DNA of 64,000 bases from Solirubrobacteraceae bacterium (GCA_030447275.1 JAUJPF010000007.1:34065-98064); one strand, 5' to 3'. Shown: positions 40,176 through 49,641, numbered from the stretch's first letter. Translations and numbers: made by a program. The notes: generated from the letters alone by a model not told the origin.

Positions 40176-41618
40176 TCAGACTCCTGCGCGCGCAGCGAGC
40201 AGATCCACCTCCCGCTCGACGCTGCGCAGGCCGACCGCCGGGATGTCGCGGGCGCGGACCGGGCCGAAGCCGCTCGCCCACTCGCCGGGCGCCAGCCGCT
40301 CGAGCCGCGCCAGCTCGGAGATCCGCAGCTCGGGCTGCCGGCACAGCGCGTCGAGCGCCTCGACCCAGCGCGCCGCGAAGTCGAGGACGGTCGCCTCGCG
40401 GAACGCGTCGGCGTTGTACTCGAACAGCGCCACGAGGCTGCGCCGCCGCTCGCCCGGCGACCGCCGCTGGCCGAACGAGACCAGCAGGTCGTACTTCGTG
40501 TGGACGTTCCACAGCGGCACCAGCTCGCTCGTCAGGCCGTCGAAGCCGGGGATCGCCCCGTGCGCGCTCTGCATCTGGGCGAGCGTGTCGAAGAGGCCGG
40601 AGAACGACGCCGTGTCGAGGATCTCGGCCATGACGCGGTCGAGCGGGACGTCCTGGTTGGCATGGCCGCTGCGGAGCGCCGCGCGAACCCGGGGGACGAC
40701 GTCGCCGAGCGTGGGATCGTCGCGGAGGTCGGCCCGCAGCGGGACGGTGTTCACGAACAGCCCGATGGTCTCGCGCCACTCGCTGTGGCGCCGGCCGACG
40801 AACGGGCAGCCGATGACGACGTCGCCCCGGCCGCTCGCCACGGCGAGCGCCGCCTCGTAGGCGGCGAGCAGGACGGCGAACGGCAGCGCGCGGTAGCGCG
40901 ACGCCGTCTGCTTGACGAGCCGGCTGGACTCGACGGTCAGCGTCACCGCCGCGAGTGCGACCGGGTGCGGCGGCTCGCCCGCGTCGCCGTCGCGCGGCAG
41001 CGTCGGGCCCGGCTCGACGTCGCGCAGCTCCTCGCGCCAGTGGTCGAGCTGCCCATCCCACGCGCCCGACGCGAGCGTCTCGCCCTGCCATGCCGCGAAG
41101 TCGGCGTACGTCCGCGCGGGCACTTGCGCCAGGGGGCTGGGGAGCCCGGCTGCGTACGCGTTGTAGAGCGCCGCGAGCTGCCCGAAGAAGACGTTGAACG
41201 ACCAGCCGTCGAAGACGGAGTGGTGGAAGACGAGGCCGAGGCTGGCCAGGGGCGCGGAGCGGACGAGCAGCGCCCGGAACACGGCCTCCGAGAGGTCGAA
41301 CGGCGCCGCCGCCTCCGCCCCGAGCGCCGCGTCCGCCGCGTCGCGGCCGCCCTCGGGCAGCGCGCGGAGCGGCAGGCGCCAGCCCGGCGACGGCCGCTCG
41401 TCGATCCACAGCTCGCCGTCGCGCAGCGCGAACGCCGAGCGCAGGACGCCGTGGCGCTCGACCAGCTCGCGCAGCGCGGCGTCCAGCGCCCCGACGTCGA
41501 CGGGTCCCTCGAGGTGGAGCGCGAACCCGATGTTCAGCGCCGCGGAGGCGGGCTGCTGCTGCTGGAGGCGCCAGTGGCGCGTCTGGCCGACGGCGGCCCG
41601 GTACGAGCGCTTTCGCAT
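40176..41618 (-). CDS. Stand-alone NRPS condensation-domain protein
   Basis: The protein has 480 residues and is one condensation domain: VGQTRHWRLQQQQPASAALN, catalytic motif FHHSVFDGWS (His132-His133, Asp137-Gly138), DVVIGCPFVGRRHSEWRETI, GLFVNTVPLRADL and HANQDVPLDRVMAEI. The HHxxxDG motif is intact, so it should be active. It may join the ACP-bound acyl chain to a free amine or alcohol, in keeping with lipo-initiation C domains. Its start is only 29 bases from the divergent methyltransferase start. Confidence 0.92.
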   Translation of the reverse strand: MRKRSYRAAVGQTRHWRLQQQQPASAALNIGFALHLEGPVDVGALDAALRELVERHGVLRSAFALRDGELWIDERPSPGWRLPLRALPEGGRDAADAALGAEAAAPFDLSEAVFRALLVRSAPLASLGLVFHHSVFDGWSFNVFFGQLAALYNAYAAGLPSPLAQVPARTYADFAAWQGETLASGAWDGQLDHWREELRDVEPGPTLPRDGDAGEPPHPVALAAVTLTVESSRLVKQTASRYRALPFAVLLAAYEAALAVASGRGDVVIGCPFVGRRHSEWRETIGLFVNTVPLRADLRDDPTLGDVVPRVRAALRSGHANQDVPLDRVMAEILDTASFSGLFDTLAQMQSAHGAIPGFDGLTSELVPLWNVHTKYDLLVSFGQRRSPGERRRSLVALFEYNADAFREATVLDFAARWVEALDALCRQPELRISELARLERLAPGEWASGFGPVRARDIPAVGLRSVEREVDLLAARAGV

Positions 41619-41647
41619 CCCGAGCGCAACAATGTATCTTGTCCGGT

Positions 41648-42529
41648 GTGAGCACCTCCGGCGCTCTCGACCACGAGTACCGCGGAACGCCTGCCCGGGC
41701 GATCGAGCAGCACTACGACATCGGGACGGACTTCTACGCGCTCTGGCTCGACGAGAAGACGATCACGTACTCGGGCGCGCTGTGGGCCGACGGCGACACG
41801 CTCGACGACGCGCAGGCGCGCAAGCTCGACTACTTCGTCGAGGGCACGAACGCGGCCGGCGCCCGGCGGGTGCTCGACCTCGGGTGCGGCTGGGGGAGCC
41901 TGAGCCGGCGCCTCGTCGACCACCACGGCGTCGAGTCCGTGGTCGGGCTGACGCTCAGTCGCAAGCAGCACGAGCACATCTCGAGCTGGGGCGATCCCCG
42001 CATCGACGTCCGCCTTGAGGGGTGGGCCGACCACGTCCCGGACGCGCCGTACGACGCGATCATCTCGATCGGCGCGATGGAGCACTTCGCGCAGTTCGGC
42101 ATGGACCGCCAGGCCAAGGTCCAGGCCTACCGCGACTTCTTCTCGTACTGCCGGCGCGCACTGCCGCCCGGCGGGCGGCTCGGCGTGCAGACGATCGCCA
42201 AGGGCAACGCGCACCCCAACCGCCAGTCGCTCGCGGACGTGCGCTTTCTGTGGAGCGAGATCTTCACCCACACCGACATCCCGCGCTTCGCAGAGGTCGT
42301 GCAGGCGTCCGAGCAGCTCTTCGACATCTGCGACGTGCGCAACGACCGCGAGCACTACGTGAAGACGTGCGAGGCGTGGGGCGAGCGCTTCGCCCGCAAC
42401 CGCGACCGGGCGGTCGAGCTCGTCGGCGAAGAGGTCACCGCGCGCTACGAGCACTACATCGAGGCGTGCCTGCGGCAGTTCGGCGAGGGCCACATCACGC
42501 TGCTGCGGTTCGTGCTCCAGCGCACGTGA
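41648..42529 (+). CDS. Cyclopropane-fatty-acid-synthase-like SAM methyltransferase
   Basis: The protein has 293 residues. It shows AIEQHYDIGTDFYALWLDEK and TYSGALW, which are typical of the CFA-synthase/geranyl-diphosphate-methyltransferase group (YDxGxDFY, TYS). Motif I is RVLDLGCGWGSLSRRLVD, followed by VVGLTLSRKQHEHISSW and IISIGAMEHFAQFG. It methylates a lipid double bond or a small molecule; the desaturase in the cluster could supply such a double bond. A TATCTT box at 41635-41640 places a start of transcription at or next to the GTG, so the mRNA may be leaderless. Confidence 0.88.
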   Translation: MSTSGALDHEYRGTPARAIEQHYDIGTDFYALWLDEKTITYSGALWADGDTLDDAQARKLDYFVEGTNAAGARRVLDLGCGWGSLSRRLVDHHGVESVVGLTLSRKQHEHISSWGDPRIDVRLEGWADHVPDAPYDAIISIGAMEHFAQFGMDRQAKVQAYRDFFSYCRRALPPGGRLGVQTIAKGNAHPNRQSLADVRFLWSEIFTHTDIPRFAEVVQASEQLFDICDVRNDREHYVKTCEAWGERFARNRDRAVELVGEEVTARYEHYIEACLRQFGEGHITLLRFVLQRT

Positions 42530-42542
42530 GCGTAACGGCGGC

Positions 42543-44000
42543 GTGACCGCGGCGCCGCCCGTCGTCAGCGACGAGACCCACGCCCGCCGCTGGCGGATCC
42601 TCGCCCTGCTCTCGGTCGTGCAGTTCATGCTGTTCGTCGACGACACGATGGTCAACGTCGCGCTGCCGACGATCCAGGCCGACCTTGGCTTCTCCGAGAC
42701 CGGCCTCCCGTGGGTCGTCAACGCGTACGTGATCGTGTTCGGCGGCTGCCTGCTGCTGGGCGGGCGCCTCGCGGACTTCGTCGGCCGCCGGCGGATGTTC
42801 TCCATCGGCGTCGCGCTGTTCGCCGTCGCCTCGCTGGCGAACGCGCTGGCGCAGACGCCGGGCCAGCTCGTCGCCGCCCGGGCGGTCCAGGGGCTGGGCG
42901 CCGCGCTGGCCGCGCCGGCCGCGCTCTCGCTGGCCGCGGTGATCTTCACCGAGCGCGCCGAGCGGGCGAAGGCGTTCGCGCTCCTCTCGAGCCTCGGCGG
43001 CATGGGCGCGGCCGCGGGCGTCGTGCTCAGCGGCGTGATCACCGACCTGATCGACTGGCGGTGGATCTTCTACATCAACCTCCCGATCGCCGCCGCGGCG
43101 CTCCTCCTCACCTTCCGGCTCATCCGGCTGCGCCAGGAGCCCGACCTCTCGGCGCTCGACGTCCCCGGCGCGATCACCGTCACCGCCGGCCTCGGCGCGC
43201 TCGTCTACTCGCTGCTGCTCGCCGCCGACCACGGCTGGCTCTCGTGGCAGACGCTGACCGGGCTCGGCGTCGCGGTCGCGCTCCTCGGCCTGTTCGTGGC
43301 CATCGAGCGGCGGTCGTCGCGCCCGCTGGTCCCGTTCAGCTACTTCCACGACCGCCGCCGCAACACCGGGATCGGGCTGCACTACGCCATCGCCGCCGTC
43401 CTGTTCGGCGCGTTCTTCTTGCTCACGCTCTACATGCAGCGCGTGCTCGGCTACTCGCCGCTCGAGGGCGGGCTCTCGTGGCTGCCGTTCTTCGGCGGGC
43501 TGTTCGCCGGCTTCGCCACGGCGCAGTTCCTCGTGCCGCGGTTCGGCGTGCGCACGATGCTGGTGGCCGGGCTGCTCCTCGCCGCCGCCGGCAACCTCTG
43601 GTTCACGCGGATCCCGGTCGACGGCGCGTACGCGGCCGACCTCGTCCCCGGGATGATCGTCGTCGGCCTCGGGCTCGGCTGGGCCTACATCGCGGTGACC
43701 GTCGCCGTCGTCTACGACGTGCAGGAGCGCGAGGCCGGCCTGACGGCGGGGATGCTCAACACCGGCCAGCAGATCGGCGGCGCCCTCGGGCTGGCGGTCC
43801 TGGTCGCGCTGGCCGCCGACCGCGCCGACGCGCTGGCGGGGCGCGGCGCGGCGGCGGCCCAGGTCGCAGGCGACCACCTCGCGTTCGCCGTCTCTGCCGG
43901 GCTGTGCGTGCTCGCGGCGGCGATCGCGCTGGCGTGGGTCGGCGACCTGCGGCCGGAGCGCATGCCGGAGATGCCGGCTCCGGAGCCGGCCGGTGCCTGA
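42543..44000 (+). CDS. MFS transporter, DHA2 drug-exporter type
   Basis: This 485-residue, 14-helix major-facilitator protein has the family motifs LFVDDTMVNVALPTIQADLG, WVVNAYVIVFGGCLLLGGRL, ADFVGRRRMF and an antiporter-type helix GMGAAAGVVLSGVITDLIDW. It likely exports the product of this cluster across the inner membrane by proton exchange. It begins 13 bases after the methyltransferase stop and overlaps the next gene. Confidence 0.93.
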   Translation: MTAAPPVVSDETHARRWRILALLSVVQFMLFVDDTMVNVALPTIQADLGFSETGLPWVVNAYVIVFGGCLLLGGRLADFVGRRRMFSIGVALFAVASLANALAQTPGQLVAARAVQGLGAALAAPAALSLAAVIFTERAERAKAFALLSSLGGMGAAAGVVLSGVITDLIDWRWIFYINLPIAAAALLLTFRLIRLRQEPDLSALDVPGAITVTAGLGALVYSLLLAADHGWLSWQTLTGLGVAVALLGLFVAIERRSSRPLVPFSYFHDRRRNTGIGLHYAIAAVLFGAFFLLTLYMQRVLGYSPLEGGLSWLPFFGGLFAGFATAQFLVPRFGVRTMLVAGLLLAAAGNLWFTRIPVDGAYAADLVPGMIVVGLGLGWAYIAVTVAVVYDVQEREAGLTAGMLNTGQQIGGALGLAVLVALAADRADALAGRGAAAAQVAGDHLAFAVSAGLCVLAAAIALAWVGDLRPERMPEMPAPEPAGA

Positions 44001-44946
44001 CGGGCCCGGCGGGCGCGTCTGCGTCGCCGTGCGGGCGGACCTCGCGCCGATCGTCCGCGACGAGATCCTGCGCGCCCGGCCCGGCGCCGCCGTGGTCGGC
44101 GCCGACGCGTGCGCGGGCGCCGGCATCCTCCTCGTCGCGCCGCACGAGCTGACGGCCGAGGCGGTCGGGCGGCTCGTCGCGATGCAGCCGTGGCGGTGGA
44201 TCCACCTGACGAGCGCCGGGTTCGACTTCTTCGACACCTCGGCCGTGCCGCCGGAGACCGTGCTGACGCGCAGCGCCACGTGCTACGCGCCGCCGCTGAC
44301 CGAGTACGTCGCCGCGGCGCTGCTCCACGACGCGCGCCCCGGCCCGCCGCCGTGGCAGGCCGACGGCGCCTACGTCCCGTCTCCCGACGTCGGGCTCTAC
44401 GGCCAGGCGCTCGGGGTGGCGGGGCTCGGAGCGATCGGCGGCAACGTCGTCGCGCTCGGGACGACGCTCGGGATGCGTGTGCGCGTGCTCACCCGCCGCC
44501 CGCGCGAGCCGGGGGAGCTGCCCGCCGGCGTCGAGGGCGTCACCCGCGCCGCGGACCTCGCCGATGTCGACCACCTCGTCCTCGCGCTCCCGCTCACCGG
44601 CGAGACGCACCACCTCCTCGACGACGCGTTCTTCCGCCGGTGCAAGCCCGGGCTGCACCTCGTGAACGTCGCCCGCGGCCCGCTCGTCGACCACGCCGCG
44701 CTCGCCCGTGCCGTCGCCGAGCGAGGGGTCCGCGCGACGCTGGACGTCACCGAGCCGGAGCCGCTGCCCGCCGGCCATCCGCTGCGGCGCGCGCCCGGCG
44801 TCCGGATCTCCGACCACGTGGCGTGGCACAGCCGTACGAGCGACTGGTCGTTCGTCGGCGACTTCCTCGCCAACTGGTCGCGGTGGGAAGACCGCGCACC
44901 GCTACGGGGACTGGTAGAGGTACGCAAAACGAGTAAGGTCGCTTAG
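43993..44946 (+). CDS. D-isomer-specific 2-hydroxyacid dehydrogenase
   Basis: This 317-residue NAD-dependent enzyme has the Rossmann motif QALGVAGLGAIGGNVVALGT, LVLALPLTGETHHLLDDAFF, and VNVARGPLVDHAALARAVAE with the catalytic Arg region. The active-site His is in DHVAWHSR and the Glu lies in DVTEPEPLPAGHPL. It reduces 2-keto acids to 2-hydroxy acids or the reverse. In this cluster a 2-ketoarginine derivative is the natural candidate substrate, which is an inference. The GTG start overlaps the MFS stop by 8 bases. Confidence 0.9.
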   Translation: MPDGPGGRVCVAVRADLAPIVRDEILRARPGAAVVGADACAGAGILLVAPHELTAEAVGRLVAMQPWRWIHLTSAGFDFFDTSAVPPETVLTRSATCYAPPLTEYVAAALLHDARPGPPPWQADGAYVPSPDVGLYGQALGVAGLGAIGGNVVALGTTLGMRVRVLTRRPREPGELPAGVEGVTRAADLADVDHLVLALPLTGETHHLLDDAFFRRCKPGLHLVNVARGPLVDHAALARAVAERGVRATLDVTEPEPLPAGHPLRRAPGVRISDHVAWHSRTSDWSFVGDFLANWSRWEDRAPLRGLVEVRKTSKVA

Positions 44947-44967
44947 CGGAACGGAGAAGGGAACCCG

Positions 44968-46425
44968 ATGCCGGCCCGGACGGGCAAAGAGTTTCTCGAG
45001 GGGCTCAGAGACGGACGCCACGTCAGCGTCGACGGCGAGGTCGTCGACGACGTCACCACGCACCCCCGGCTGGCCGGCGGCGCGCGGGCGCTGGCCGACC
45101 TCTACGACCTCCAGCACCGCGCCGAGACGAGCGCGCTCACGACGTTCCCGTCGCCGCTGTCGGGCGAGCCGGTCGCGCGGTCGTACGCGCTGGCGCGCTC
45201 GCAGCAGGAGCTGATCGACCGCGGGCGCGCGTTCGACACGGTCGCCCGCGCCACCGGCGGCCTCATGGGGCGCAGCCCCGACTTCCTGGCCACGATCCTC
45301 ACGTCGTGGGCCGCCGCCGCCGACTTCTTCGGCCGCACCGACCCGCGCTTCGCCGGCAACATGCGCGCCTACCACGAGTTCGCGCGCGAGGGCGACCGCT
45401 GCCACTCGCACGCGATCAGCGACCCGCCGCGCGACCGCCACGTGCCCGCGGGCGAAGCGCCGGGGCCGCCGCTCGTGCTGCGCGAGGTGGGCGAGACGCG
45501 CGAGGGCGTCGTCGTCAGCGGCGCGAAGATGCTGGCGACGCTCGCGCCGTTCTGCGACGAGCTGTTGATCTACCCGTTCCGGCCGCTCGCGCCGGGCGAC
45601 GACGACCAGGCGCTCGCGTTCGCCGTCCCCGCCGCGACGCCCGGGCTGCGGCTGCTCTGCCGCGACGGGCTCGGCGGCCACGGCGGCCGCTTCGACCACC
45701 CGCTCGCCGAGCGCTTCGACGAGATGGACGCGATCTGCGTGTTCGACGAGGTCGTCGTGCCGTGGGATCGGGTGTTCATGCGCGGCAGCGCGGCGCAGGC
45801 CAACGCCCTGCGGCGCGAGACCGGCATGACGAGCTACGCCTGGCATCAGGCCGGGGTGCGGGCGGCGGTGAAGGCCGAGCTGGTCTTCGGGATCGCCAGC
45901 CTGCTCGCCGACGCCGGCGGGAAGGCCGCCTCGCCGGTGATCCAGGACAAGCTCGGCGAGCTGGCCGCGTACGTCGAGACGACGTGGGCGATCGTCGTCG
46001 CCGCCGAGCGCACCGCCGCCCAGGACGCGTTCGGGTGGTACGTCGCCAGCGCGCAGACGCTCGGGGCGCTCGGCGCCGTCAACTCGACGCTCTACCCGCG
46101 CGCGATCGAGCTGCTCCAGCTCGTCGGGTCGAGCGGGCTCATCATGCACCCGACGGAGAAGGACCTCGAGGGCGGCAGCGCCGACTACTTCGAGGACTAC
46201 TTCCGCGGGCGGACCGGCAGCGGCCGCGAGCACGCCGAGCTGCTCAAGCTCGCCGCCGACCTCGCCGTCCACGGCTTCGGCGGGCGTCAGGTCCTCTACG
46301 AGCGCTTCTACCTCGGCCAGCCCGAGGCGTTCCGCGCGAACTACTACAAGGGCTATGACGCGCTCCGCGCGCAGGAGCTGGCCCGGGCGCTCTGTGTCCC
46401 CTCGTCCCCGGCGGTGTCGGCATGA
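44968..46425 (+). CDS. HpaB-type FADH2-dependent monooxygenase
   Basis: This 485-residue member of the 4-hydroxyphenylacetate 3-monooxygenase large-subunit family has GKEFLEGLRDGRHVSVDGEV and DVTTHPRL at the start, GRSPDFLATILTSWAAAADF, REGVVVSGAKMLATLAPFCD, DEVVVPWDRVFMRGSAAQAN and the C-terminal YYKGYDALRAQELARAL. The family hydroxylates aromatic or other activated substrates with FADH2 from a partner reductase; no reductase gene is visible in the cluster. Overlaps the next gene by 4 bases (ATGA). Confidence 0.9.
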   Translation: MPARTGKEFLEGLRDGRHVSVDGEVVDDVTTHPRLAGGARALADLYDLQHRAETSALTTFPSPLSGEPVARSYALARSQQELIDRGRAFDTVARATGGLMGRSPDFLATILTSWAAAADFFGRTDPRFAGNMRAYHEFAREGDRCHSHAISDPPRDRHVPAGEAPGPPLVLREVGETREGVVVSGAKMLATLAPFCDELLIYPFRPLAPGDDDQALAFAVPAATPGLRLLCRDGLGGHGGRFDHPLAERFDEMDAICVFDEVVVPWDRVFMRGSAAQANALRRETGMTSYAWHQAGVRAAVKAELVFGIASLLADAGGKAASPVIQDKLGELAAYVETTWAIVVAAERTAAQDAFGWYVASAQTLGALGAVNSTLYPRAIELLQLVGSSGLIMHPTEKDLEGGSADYFEDYFRGRTGSGREHAELLKLAADLAVHGFGGRQVLYERFYLGQPEAFRANYYKGYDALRAQELARALCVPSSPAVSA

Positions 46426-47477
46426 AGACCACTGACGAGCTCACGCGGTTCGGCGACGTCGACGAGCACGAGCTGGTCCGGGCGCTCCAGCCCTACCGCG
46501 GCTTCGTCGTCGCCTCGGTGCTGCACGGCTTCCTCGAGCGGGGGCTCTACGACGCCATCGCCGAGCGCCCCCGGCCGGTCCAGGAGCTGGCCGACGCGTT
46601 CGCGCTCGATCCCGTGCGGCTGCGCACGGTCCTGCTGTTCCTCGCCAACGAGGACCTCGTCGCGATCGACGGCGACGACGTCGTCGCGCCGACGCAGCAG
46701 CTGACCGAGGTCGGGAAGGTCCGCGCCTGGTACGAGATGATGATCGGCGGCTACGCCGAGACGTTCCTCCAGATGGGCGACAAGCTCGCCGCGGGCTCGG
46801 GGCCGGCGTCGCGCAACGGCGAGTACGTGGGGCGCGGGAGCTGCGGGATCAGCCTCCACGACTCGCTGCCGATCGTCCACCGGCTGCTCGAGCTCTCCGG
46901 CCGCGACCACCGGCTCATGCTCGACCTCGGCTGCGGGAGCGGGATCTACCTCACCGAGCTGTGCCGCGCGCACCCGCAGCTGCGCGGCGTCGGGATCGAG
47001 CCCGACGAGGGCGCGCGGGACGCCGCGGTGGAGTTCGTCGCCGCGGAGGGACTGAGCGACCGCATCGACATCGAGCTCGCCAACGCGGTCGACTACCTCG
47101 AGGCGGGCCAGCTGAAGCCCGACCTCGCCCTGCTCGGCTTCGTCATCCACGAGGTGCTCGGCCAGCAGGGGGAGGAGGGCGTGCGCCGGCTCCTCGGCGC
47201 GCTGTTCGGCGCCTCGCCCGACGCCGACCTGATCGTCATCGACGTCGACCACCAGCTCGGCTCGCCGGAGCACATGCGCCATCCGCTGGCCCAGACGTAC
47301 TACAACGGCTACTACCTCCTGCACCCGTTCACCTCGCAGCGGCTCGAGCCGATCGCGTACTGGGAGGAGCTCTTCGCGTCGTGCGGCGTCGAGGTGGTCG
47401 ACCGGCAGACGACGGAGCCGAGCATCGACTCGACCGGCCTGGAGGTCGGCTGGCTCCTGCGCCGGCGCGGGGGGTGA
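46422..47477 (+). CDS. 2-ketoarginine methyltransferase-like SAM methyltransferase
   Basis: This 351-residue enzyme has an N-terminal helical dimer and winged-helix part (YRGFVVASVLHGFLERGLYD, VRLRTVLLFLANEDLVAID), a family-specific segment GGYAETFLQMGDKLAAGSGP and RGSCGISLHDSLPIV, then the SAM fold LMLDLGCGSGIYLTELCRAH. The end has YYNGYYLLHPFTSQRLEPIA. From memory this whole pattern fits MrsA/SznE-type 5-guanidino-2-oxopentanoate methyltransferases, which put a methyl group on C3 of 2-ketoarginine. The MppP-like arginine oxidase two genes downstream could make the keto acid it needs. Confidence 0.75.
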   Translation: MKTTDELTRFGDVDEHELVRALQPYRGFVVASVLHGFLERGLYDAIAERPRPVQELADAFALDPVRLRTVLLFLANEDLVAIDGDDVVAPTQQLTEVGKVRAWYEMMIGGYAETFLQMGDKLAAGSGPASRNGEYVGRGSCGISLHDSLPIVHRLLELSGRDHRLMLDLGCGSGIYLTELCRAHPQLRGVGIEPDEGARDAAVEFVAAEGLSDRIDIELANAVDYLEAGQLKPDLALLGFVIHEVLGQQGEEGVRRLLGALFGASPDADLIVIDVDHQLGSPEHMRHPLAQTYYNGYYLLHPFTSQRLEPIAYWEELFASCGVEVVDRQTTEPSIDSTGLEVGWLLRRRGG

Positions 47478-47478
47478 G

Positions 47479-48426
47479 GTGCACCACCGGCCGGCGGACT
47501 CGATGGCCGCGCCGCGCTTCACCGGCGTGCGCACGTTCATGCGGCTGCCGCACGTGCAGGAGCTCGACGGGGTCGACGTCGCGGTCGTCGGGGTCCCGAC
47601 CGACTCGGCGGTCGGCTTCCGCTCGGGTGCCCGCTTCGGCCCCGAGGCGATCCGCAGCGCGTCGATCCTCCTGCGCGACCACAACCCGGCGCTCGACGTC
47701 AACGTCGTCGAGACGCTCTCGATGGTCGACTTCGGCGATGCGCCGACGGTCCCCGGCTACCACCTCGAGACGCTCGAGCGCGTCGAGGCCTTCCTGCGGC
47801 CGATCCACGAGCGCGGCGCCGTGCCGCTCGTCCTCGGCGGCGACCACTCGCTGGCGATCGCCGAGCTGCGCGCCGCGGCGAGCGTGCACGGGGCGCTGGC
47901 GCTCGTCCACTTCGACGCGCACCCGGACGTGCTCGACCGCTACTACGGCGTCGCCGACCACTTCCACGGCACGGTCTACCGCCGGGCGGCCGAGGAGGGC
48001 GTCGTCGACCCGGCCCACTCGATCCAGATCGGGATGCGCGGGTCGGTGCACGCGCCGGGCGACCTCGTGGCCGGCCGCGAGGTCGGCTACGAGGTGATCC
48101 CGGGCGACGAGCTCGCCGCCATCGGGCCGGCGGCGCTGGGCGAGCGGGTGCGCGACCGCGTCGGCGACCGGCCCGTCGCGCTCTCGTTCGACATCGACTT
48201 CGTCGACCCGGCGTTCGCCCCGGGCACCGGCACCCCGGAGGTCGGCGGCCCGACGAGCTTCCAGGCGCTCGAGTACGTGCGCTCGCTCGGCGCGCTCGAC
48301 ATCCGGACGTGCGACTGCGTCGAGGTGTCGCCGCCGTACGACCCCGCAGGGGTGACCGCGATCGCGGCCGCCGGGTTCTGCTTCGAACTGCTCTCGCTGA
48401 GGGCTTTGTTCAATGGGCTCCGCTAA
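47479..48426 (+). CDS. Agmatinase/guanidinobutyrase-family ureohydrolase
   Basis: This 315-residue Mn-dependent enzyme is of the arginase superfamily. The metal-ligand motifs are complete: LGGDHSLAIAELR, LVHFDAHPDVLDRYYG and ALSFDIDFVDPAFAPGTGTP. The start GVRTFMRLPHVQELDGVDVA and VPTDSAVGFRSGARFGPEAI is typical of agmatinase-like members. It would hydrolyse a guanidino group, releasing urea. In this cluster the substrate could be the arginine-derived unit, or a guanidinium by-product. It follows the methyltransferase by 1 base. Confidence 0.88.
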   Translation: MHHRPADSMAAPRFTGVRTFMRLPHVQELDGVDVAVVGVPTDSAVGFRSGARFGPEAIRSASILLRDHNPALDVNVVETLSMVDFGDAPTVPGYHLETLERVEAFLRPIHERGAVPLVLGGDHSLAIAELRAAASVHGALALVHFDAHPDVLDRYYGVADHFHGTVYRRAAEEGVVDPAHSIQIGMRGSVHAPGDLVAGREVGYEVIPGDELAAIGPAALGERVRDRVGDRPVALSFDIDFVDPAFAPGTGTPEVGGPTSFQALEYVRSLGALDIRTCDCVEVSPPYDPAGVTAIAAAGFCFELLSLRALFNGLR

Positions 48427-48489
48427 GTGCTACGTTAGGCGCTTCCCGAGCGCCGCATGGACGCCGTTTGGTTCCCGAGGACTGATCGT

Positions 48490-49641
48490 GTGATCGACGC
48501 AGCCCACGCTCACAACCTCACCGAGCTCGAGATCCTCGCGCTCGACGCCGACGTCAACCTGGCGGACGGCCACCCGCGCCAGGACCTGACGCCGGGCCAG
48601 CGGGCGATCGTCGACCGGATGCCGCAGCTGTTCGACGTGGCCCGGCACACGCCGTTCGAGGACCTGGAGACGCGCGCCCACCGCGCGTTCCTCGGAGCGC
48701 TCGGGCAGCGCCTCGCCCCGGTCGGCCGCGGGCGGATGTACAGCGCGTACGCCTCGTCGGTGGGGATGGACGTGGTCGCCCGGTGCCTCGCCGAGGCGGC
48801 GCCGCGCGTCGGGCTGATCCACCCGACGTTCGACAACATCCCCGACCTCCTGAAGGCGTGGTCGGTGCAGCTCGTCCCGCTCGAGGAGGACGAGCTGGGG
48901 GCGCGGGCGATCGAGCGCGCAGGCGCCCTCGACGCCGTCTTCCTCACCACCCCGAACAACCCGACCGGCCACGTCGTCGACGCCGACACCCTGGGCGAGA
49001 TCGCGGAGTACTGCGCCGCGCGCGACGTGGTGCTCGTCCTCGACACCTCGTTCCGCGGCTTCGACACGCGCTCGCAGTACGACAGCTACGAGCTGCTCGA
49101 CGGCACCGGCGTCGAGTACGCCGTCATCGAGGACACCGGGAAGCTGTGGCCCACGCTCGAGCTGAAGCTCGGGATCGTCGTCGAGAGCCGCCGCAACCGG
49201 CTCGACATCGAACGCGCGATGTCGGACATCCTGCTGTCCGTCTCGCCGTTCGTGCTGCTGATGGTCGAGGCGCTCGCCGAGGACGCGGCCGCCGGCGGCT
49301 TCGCGCGGCTGCACGAGCTCGTCGCCGCGAACCGCGCGCTGCTGCGCGGCGCGCTGGAGGAGGTCCCCCACGGCCAGGTCATCGACAACGGGACGCGGAT
49401 CAGCGTCGAGCGGGTCAAGCTGGCCGACGGGCTCTCGGCCAGGGCGATGTCGGACGAGCTGCGCGCGCGCGGGGTCCACGTGCTCCCGTGCGGCTCCTTC
49501 CACTGGGCCCGCCAGGACGCGTGCGACAACTGCCTGCGGATCGCGCTCGGGCGCGAGCCCGAGACGCTGCGGCGCGCGCTGCCCGAGCTGCGGCGCGCGC
49601 TGGCGACGGCGGCCGGGCCGGCGGTGCAGTCGACGGCGTGA
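48490..49641 (+). CDS. MppP/RohP-like PLP-dependent L-arginine oxidase/hydroxylase
   Basis: This 383-residue aminotransferase-fold enzyme closely matches the O2-using arginine oxidases (MppP, RohP) as I recall them: VNLADGHPRQDLTPGQRAIV, SSVGMDVVARCLAEAAPRVG, LIHPTFDNIPDLLKAW, FLTTPNNPTGHVVDADTL, LDTSFRGFDTRSQYDSYELL and VIEDTGKLWPTLELKLG with the PLP lysine, then SDILLSVSPFVLLMVEALAE. The family oxidises L-arginine to 2-ketoarginine, its 4-hydroxy form or dehydro forms using PLP and O2. The GTG at 48490 is chosen because the N-terminus then fits the family; an ATG at 48457 is also in frame. Confidence 0.8.
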   Translation: MIDAAHAHNLTELEILALDADVNLADGHPRQDLTPGQRAIVDRMPQLFDVARHTPFEDLETRAHRAFLGALGQRLAPVGRGRMYSAYASSVGMDVVARCLAEAAPRVGLIHPTFDNIPDLLKAWSVQLVPLEEDELGARAIERAGALDAVFLTTPNNPTGHVVDADTLGEIAEYCAARDVVLVLDTSFRGFDTRSQYDSYELLDGTGVEYAVIEDTGKLWPTLELKLGIVVESRRNRLDIERAMSDILLSVSPFVLLMVEALAEDAAAGGFARLHELVAANRALLRGALEEVPHGQVIDNGTRISVERVKLADGLSARAMSDELRARGVHVLPCGSFHWARQDACDNCLRIALGREPETLRRALPELRRALATAAGPAVQSTA

